NCBI GenBank assembly: GCA_003559855.1
Contig: PWJZ01000015.1
Span: 1-37,312 of the forward strand
Direction of reading: 5' to 3'
DNA: 37,312 bases
Origin: Bacteroidales bacterium
Lineage (GTDB): Bacteria; Bacteroidota; Bacteroidia; Bacteroidales; UBA7960
Position 1 is the stretch's first letter, and each line of letters starts with the position of its first letter. Shown here piece after piece: positions 32,827-37,312 of the stretch. The notes below the pieces were generated by a model. It had not been told where the DNA came from. It made no database searches and saw only the letters and a list, made by a program, of their open reading frames with translations. Both the position numbers and the translations under genes were made by a program.

Positions 32827-35820
32827 ATGAACAATACTTATATTAAAACCGATAGCAAGCCCAAATATAATATTGAGCATTCAACAGAAAGGTATGAGTT
32901 CAAGGAAATTGATCATGAACTGCTGATGCAGGAACGTATCATAAATGTTTTGCTTATTTGCAGCAACTATGATGCATTTATGCTTGAGGAAGACGGACGC
33001 ATAAACGAAAAAATATTTCTTGAATACACTTCGAAAAACCTGAGGTATCCTCCGAAAATCACACAGGTAAGCTCTTCGGAAATGGCTTTTGAGCTGTTGA
33101 AAGAGAAAAAGTTTGATCTTGTAATAACTATGATTAATGTCGGGAAAATAGATGCTTTTGAAATGGCCAGGAAAATTAAAGAAAGATATCCTAAAACCCC
33201 GATTGTTGTACTCACGCATTTTTCAAGAGAAGTAACCCAGAAGCTGTCAAGGGAAGATCTGAGCTCTATTGATCATGTATTTTCATGGCTTGGAAACACA
33301 GGTTTATTATTGGCGATAATCAAGATCATTGAAGACAGGATGAATGCCGACTTTGACATACTTGAAATGGGTGTACAGGCGGTTCTGCTGGTGGAAGATT
33401 CGGTCAGGTATTATTCATCATATTTACCGACCATTTACCAGGTTATTTTTGATCAGACCAACGAATTAATGACAGAAGGTCTTAACGAGCACCGCAGGAC
33501 ACTCAGGATGCGTGCCAGGCCCAAAATATTACTAGCAAAAAATTATGAAGATGCTATTTATTATTATAACCGGTACAAACATAATCTGTTGGGTATCATA
33601 TCTGACATCAGCTATTTGCGCGAGGGCAAAAAAGACAGTAAAGCCGGTATAAAACTTACCGGAAAAATACGGAAAGAGAATCTGCAACTTCCTGTTCTTC
33701 TTCAATCCTCACATGATTTGGATGAAAAATTCATCAGGGAAATGGAAGTGGATTTTCTGAATAAGTATTCCAAGAATCTTTTAATGGAACTCAAAAATTA
33801 TATAAAGAATAATTATGGTTTTGGCGATTTTGTTTTTAAGGATCCGGTAAATAAGAGCGAAATATATCGTGCCGGCAGTTTGAATTCGTTGCAGGCTAAA
33901 CTTGCTGACATACCCCTGGATTCCCTTGAATATCATATTTCAAACAACCATTTTTCCAGGTGGCTCAAAGCCCGGGCACTTTTTGCCCTGGCTGACATCT
34001 TTGCCAAAAAAAGCAAGGATGAATTCAGCAACATGGAAGAAATCAGAAGCTACCTTATAGATACAATTGTAAATTACAGGGAAAAAAAAGGCCATGGTAT
34101 CATAGCAAGCCGCCTGGATGAATACGCCATATTTACCAGGCTTGGTGACGGGCAATTAGGAGGTAAAGCCCGCGGACTTGCCTTTATTGATTCAATGATC
34201 AACAAAAACAAAATACTATATAAATGGAAAAATGTATTAATAACTATTCCAAAAACAGTTGTACTTACTACCGATATTTTTGATGAGTTTATGGAAGATA
34301 ATCAACTTTACGAGTTTGCAATTTCCGATATTTCTGACCAGAAAATACTTGAGAAGTTTGTCAAATCAAAGACACCTCGCAGGATGAAAAAATACATTGC
34401 CCAGATAATTGATTTTTTTGATAAACCTCTGGCAGTAAGATCTTCCAGCCTTCTTGAAGACAGCCATTATCAGCCTTTTGCAGGAGTATATGCTACTTAT
34501 ATGATCTCCAATAACCATAAGAGTAAGAATGTCAGAATCAAACAACTGGAACAAGCCGTTAAATGTGTGTATGCATCGGTGTTTTATAAGGAATCAAAAG
34601 CTTATATTGCTGCTACTTCAAATGTTATTGACGAAGAAAAGATGGCGGTGATAGTGCAGGAAGTTTCAGGAAATCAATACAACGATAAATTTTATCCGCC
34701 TTTATCAGGCGTTGCAAGATCTGTAAACTGCTATAATATAGAACCCGAAAAATATGAAGATGGCATTGCAAATATTGCTTTCGGCCTGGGTAAAACAATA
34801 ATAGAGGGGGGTGTGTCATTACGATTTTGCCCTAAATACCCTCAGAAAACCCTTCAGCTGTCAAGCCTGGAACTTGCTTTAACAAACAGCCAAAAAGAGT
34901 TTTATGCTCTTTACCTTGATCCTGACAAGTTCCATCCCTCTGTGGATGAATCTGTCAACCTGTTTAAAGGACGAATCAAGGAAGCTGAAAAAGATAAAGC
35001 ACTCAGGCATGCTGCATCAACTTACGACTACCAGGATAAAATAATACGTGAAGGTATTTACGATAACGGAAAAATAATTATCACTTTTGACAACATATTA
35101 AAGCATGACACTTTCCCTCTTTCTGAGATTCTTAGTTTTATTCTGGAAATGGGAAAAAATGAAATGAATAGCCAGGTAGAAATAGAGTTTGCAGTAAATC
35201 TTGACACACGGCATGAGAAACCACCGGTATTTTATTTTTTACAGATAAGACCTGTTGTTGAAACACAGGAAAAAACCCTGATCGATATCGATACTACCAA
35301 TACCGAAGATGCTATAATTATCAGCCATCAGGCACTTGGTAATGGGATTATAAACGATATTTTTGATTTCATTTATGTAAAACCCGAATCATTCAAGCCG
35401 GCTGATACTAAAAATATAACCGGGGTAATGGATAAGTTAAACAGCCGGTTTTTAGAAGATGGTTTAAACTACGTTTTGGTTGGTCCCGGCAGATGGGGAA
35501 CCAATGATCCATGGCTTGGGATCCCCGTAAAATGGTCGAACATTTCCGCTGCAAGGCTTATAGTTGAGGCAGGGTTGAAACACTTCAATATAGATCCGAG
35601 CCAGGGAACCCATTTCTTCCAAAACCTGACTTCTTTCAATGTGGGTTATTTTACTATAAACCCTTTCCTGAATGAAGGTTATTATGATTTGGAATACCTG
35701 GAAAGCCAAAAAGCCGAATACGAAGACAAATATGTTAAACATATTAAATTCAGCCGGCCAATTGTTATTAAGATAAATGGCAGCAAAAAAACCGGTATGG
35801 TTCTAAAGCCCGGAAGATAA
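32827..35820 (+). CDS. Receiver-like domains fused to a PEP synthase/PPDK nucleotide-binding module
   Basis: A 997-residue protein. About residues 37-165 fold like a response-regulator receiver (NVLLICSNYDAF...FDLVITMINVGKIDAFEMARKI...TPIVVLTHF), but the phosphoacceptor position reads TM instead of LD. A second receiver-like domain begins AVLLVEDSVRYYSSYLP (about 184) and keeps an aspartate at D260 (GIISDISYLREG). From about 430 a PEP-synthase/PPDK N-terminal ATP-grasp domain follows: GDGQLGGKARGL (GGKA 445-448), LAVRSSSLLEDS (R538) with QPFAGVYAT, and FLQIRPV (806-810). The phosphohistidine and PEP-barrel domains of true PEP synthase are absent, so a normal PEP synthase reaction is unlikely. 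It might be a regulatory kinase or phosphotransferase controlled by a signal; its partner is unknown. Confidence 0.88.
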   Translation: MNNTYIKTDSKPKYNIEHSTERYEFKEIDHELLMQERIINVLLICSNYDAFMLEEDGRINEKIFLEYTSKNLRYPPKITQVSSSEMAFELLKEKKFDLVITMINVGKIDAFEMARKIKERYPKTPIVVLTHFSREVTQKLSREDLSSIDHVFSWLGNTGLLLAIIKIIEDRMNADFDILEMGVQAVLLVEDSVRYYSSYLPTIYQVIFDQTNELMTEGLNEHRRTLRMRARPKILLAKNYEDAIYYYNRYKHNLLGIISDISYLREGKKDSKAGIKLTGKIRKENLQLPVLLQSSHDLDEKFIREMEVDFLNKYSKNLLMELKNYIKNNYGFGDFVFKDPVNKSEIYRAGSLNSLQAKLADIPLDSLEYHISNNHFSRWLKARALFALADIFAKKSKDEFSNMEEIRSYLIDTIVNYREKKGHGIIASRLDEYAIFTRLGDGQLGGKARGLAFIDSMINKNKILYKWKNVLITIPKTVVLTTDIFDEFMEDNQLYEFAISDISDQKILEKFVKSKTPRRMKKYIAQIIDFFDKPLAVRSSSLLEDSHYQPFAGVYATYMISNNHKSKNVRIKQLEQAVKCVYASVFYKESKAYIAATSNVIDEEKMAVIVQEVSGNQYNDKFYPPLSGVARSVNCYNIEPEKYEDGIANIAFGLGKTIIEGGVSLRFCPKYPQKTLQLSSLELALTNSQKEFYALYLDPDKFHPSVDESVNLFKGRIKEAEKDKALRHAASTYDYQDKIIREGIYDNGKIIITFDNILKHDTFPLSEILSFILEMGKNEMNSQVEIEFAVNLDTRHEKPPVFYFLQIRPVVETQEKTLIDIDTTNTEDAIIISHQALGNGIINDIFDFIYVKPESFKPADTKNITGVMDKLNSRFLEDGLNYVLVGPGRWGTNDPWLGIPVKWSNISAARLIVEAGLKHFNIDPSQGTHFFQNLTSFNVGYFTINPFLNEGYYDLEYLESQKAEYEDKYVKHIKFSRPIVIKINGSKKTGMVLKPGR

Positions 35821-35999
35821 TTTGTCGTAAAGTTTTTTTATCAGAAAAATAAGCATATATTCGCCCTATAAATTGTTTTTGACAAATTATTTATTTTTTG
35901 CAACTATTCAGTTTACCCGTTACCCATATTAAAATTGTTAATAAATTTGAAAAGCTGAATAATTACTATTTTTTTACAAACTTTTAAACATTAAACATT

Positions 36000-37312
36000 A
36001 TGAATATACAAAAAATATTATCAGATCTGGAAAAGAGAAATCCGGGGCAAGATGAGTTTTTACAGGCAGTAAAAGAGGTTTTGGAAACCATTGAAGATGT
36101 AGTTAAAGATAATCCAAAATATGAGGCTGCCAATATCATAGAACGGATCATTGAACCTGACAGAATAATAAAATTCAAGGTTCAGTGGGTAGACGACAAA
36201 GGCAAGGTTCATGTAAACAGAGCCTGCCGTGTTCAATTCAATAACGCAATTGGCCCTTATAAAGGAGGTTGCCGTTTTCACCCCAGCGTAACCGAAGGCG
36301 GTCTTAAGTTTTTGGGTTTTGAACAAATATTCAAAAACAGCCTTACAACACTGCCGATGGGTGGGGCAAAAGGTGGCAGCGATTTTGATCCAAAAGGAAA
36401 GTCGCAGGCTGAAATTATGAGATTTTGCCAGGCATTTATGGCAGAGCTTTATAAATATATCGGGCCGGATACTGACATACCTGCCGGTGATATCGGTGTG
36501 GGTGGTCGCGAGGTAGGATATATGTACGGGATGTACAAAAAGCTGATTGGCGAACATACCGGTGTGTTTACGGGAAAGGGAAGAAACTGGGGAGGCAGTT
36601 TGATACGTCCCGAAGCAACAGGTTTCGGAAATGTATTTTTTGCCGAGGAGATGCTTAAAACCCGTGGTGAAACCATTAAAGGGAAAATTGTAACCGTTTC
36701 AGGTTTTGGGAACGTTTCATGGGGTGCTATTACCAAAGCCACACAAATGGGCGCAAAAGTCGTTACAATCAGCGGGCCTGACGGGTATATTTATGATCCT
36801 GACGGTATTTCAGGTGAAAAAATAGATTACCTGCTTGAGCTTAGAGCTTCAAATCAGGATATTGCCAAACCCTATGCAGATGAGTTTCCCGGTGCCAAAT
36901 TTTTTGAAGGCAAACGCCCCTGGGAAGTTAAATGCGATGTCGCCATGCCATGCGCTATCCAGAATGAACTTAATCTCGAAGATGCTAAAAATCTTGTAAA
37001 TAACGGCGTCATGTGTGTTTCGGAAGGCGCTAACATGCCCTGTACTCCCGAAGCAATGGATTTGTTTATTAAAAGCAAAATATTGTATGGACCCGGAAAA
37101 GCCTCAAATGCAGGTGGCGTAGCTACCTCAGGTCTTGAACAAACCCAGAATGCAATGAAGCTAAACTGGCCCTCTGAAGAAGTCGAAGAAAAACTTCATA
37201 ATATCATGAAAAATATTCATGAAGCCTGCCTGAAGTATGGTAAAGAAGAAGATGGCTTTGTGAATTATGTTAAAGGTGCCAATATAGCAGGATTTATTAA
37301 AGTAGCAGACGC
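36000..37312 (+). CDS. gdhA: Glutamate dehydrogenase, hexameric type (3-prime end cut by window)
   Basis: 437 residues are visible and the frame is open at the window end; the family has about 445, so only a few codons are missing. It interconverts 2-oxoglutarate plus ammonia and glutamate with NAD(P)H. Motifs: RVQFNNAIGPYKGGCRFHPSV, the catalytic lysine K124 in PMGGAKGGSDFDP, D164 in PAGDIGVGGREVGYM, the dinucleotide loop SGFGNVSWGA, and SNAGGVATSGLEQTQNA. It is the small hexameric (E. coli GdhA-like) type. A TAAATTTG -7-like box lies at 35942-35949 without a clear -33 element. Cofactor choice was not determined. Confidence 0.96.
   Translation, partial: MNIQKILSDLEKRNPGQDEFLQAVKEVLETIEDVVKDNPKYEAANIIERIIEPDRIIKFKVQWVDDKGKVHVNRACRVQFNNAIGPYKGGCRFHPSVTEGGLKFLGFEQIFKNSLTTLPMGGAKGGSDFDPKGKSQAEIMRFCQAFMAELYKYIGPDTDIPAGDIGVGGREVGYMYGMYKKLIGEHTGVFTGKGRNWGGSLIRPEATGFGNVFFAEEMLKTRGETIKGKIVTVSGFGNVSWGAITKATQMGAKVVTISGPDGYIYDPDGISGEKIDYLLELRASNQDIAKPYADEFPGAKFFEGKRPWEVKCDVAMPCAIQNELNLEDAKNLVNNGVMCVSEGANMPCTPEAMDLFIKSKILYGPGKASNAGGVATSGLEQTQNAMKLNWPSEEVEEKLHNIMKNIHEACLKYGKEEDGFVNYVKGANIAGFIKVAD

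Noticed and set aside
32827-35820. Complete phosphoenolpyruvate synthase
   Set aside because: The phosphohistidine and PEP-binding barrel domains are absent and the protein ends soon after the nucleotide-binding module.
35878-35900. gdhA promoter at TTTG ... TATTTTTTG
   Set aside because: The spacing is about 10 bases, far below the 19-21 expected, and the -7 box has one base too many.

Overview
The window looks like a chromosomal segment of an anaerobic Bacteroidetes, probably of the order Bacteroidales. The evidence is promoters of the Bacteroidetes type (TTTG or TTG, about 19-21 bases, then TAnnTTTG), the gene strings folK-deoxynucleoside kinase and mutL-rhomboid-rhomboid, few Shine-Dalgarno sequences, A+T-rich intergenic DNA full of imperfect palindromes, and flavin/iron-sulfur redox enzymes. 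No tRNA, rRNA or cas gene was seen.

Layout. 1-2036: the distal part of a CRISPR array (31 identical 30-base repeats, 30 spacers), entering from the left. 2041-3326: an amidase wrecked by an internal deletion. 3508-9350: a D-cysteine desulfhydrase-like enzyme, ornithine carbamoyltransferase, deoxynucleoside kinase and folK (all minus), then sppA (plus). 9518-12100: a Tat-signal radical SAM protein, then a decaying zone with relics of uvrB and of a DUF4197 gene around a small outer-membrane protein. 12109-18979: two rhomboid proteases, mutL and a small membrane protein in one minus-strand operon, a lipoprotein, a candidate small RNA on the plus strand, and mnmE. 19229-24657: sucD, rsmG, a LysM glucosaminidase, a YqgE-family protein, a hypothetical exported protein and aroK.

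24860-32243 is the most interesting part. Four plus-strand genes encode a NuoE-like protein with a zinc-ribbon tail, a 1056-residue NuoF-GltD fusion, a NuoG-N-terminus-like ferredoxin, and a glutamate-synthase FMN-domain protein with an N-terminal four-cysteine motif. Together they look like an electron-bifurcating NADH/NADPH/ferredoxin complex related to the HydABC, Nfn and Stn families, but with a different domain arrangement and an added FMN subunit. Between the first two genes sits a GxxExxY (PD-(D/E)XK-like) gene flanked on both sides by the same palindromic tandem-repeat cassette, including a 93-base perfect direct repeat. It looks like an inserted selfish or repeat-mobilising unit.

32360-37312: a coiled-coil membrane protein, a 997-residue fusion of two receiver-like domains with a PEP-synthase-type nucleotide-binding module, and a glutamate dehydrogenase cut off by the window end.
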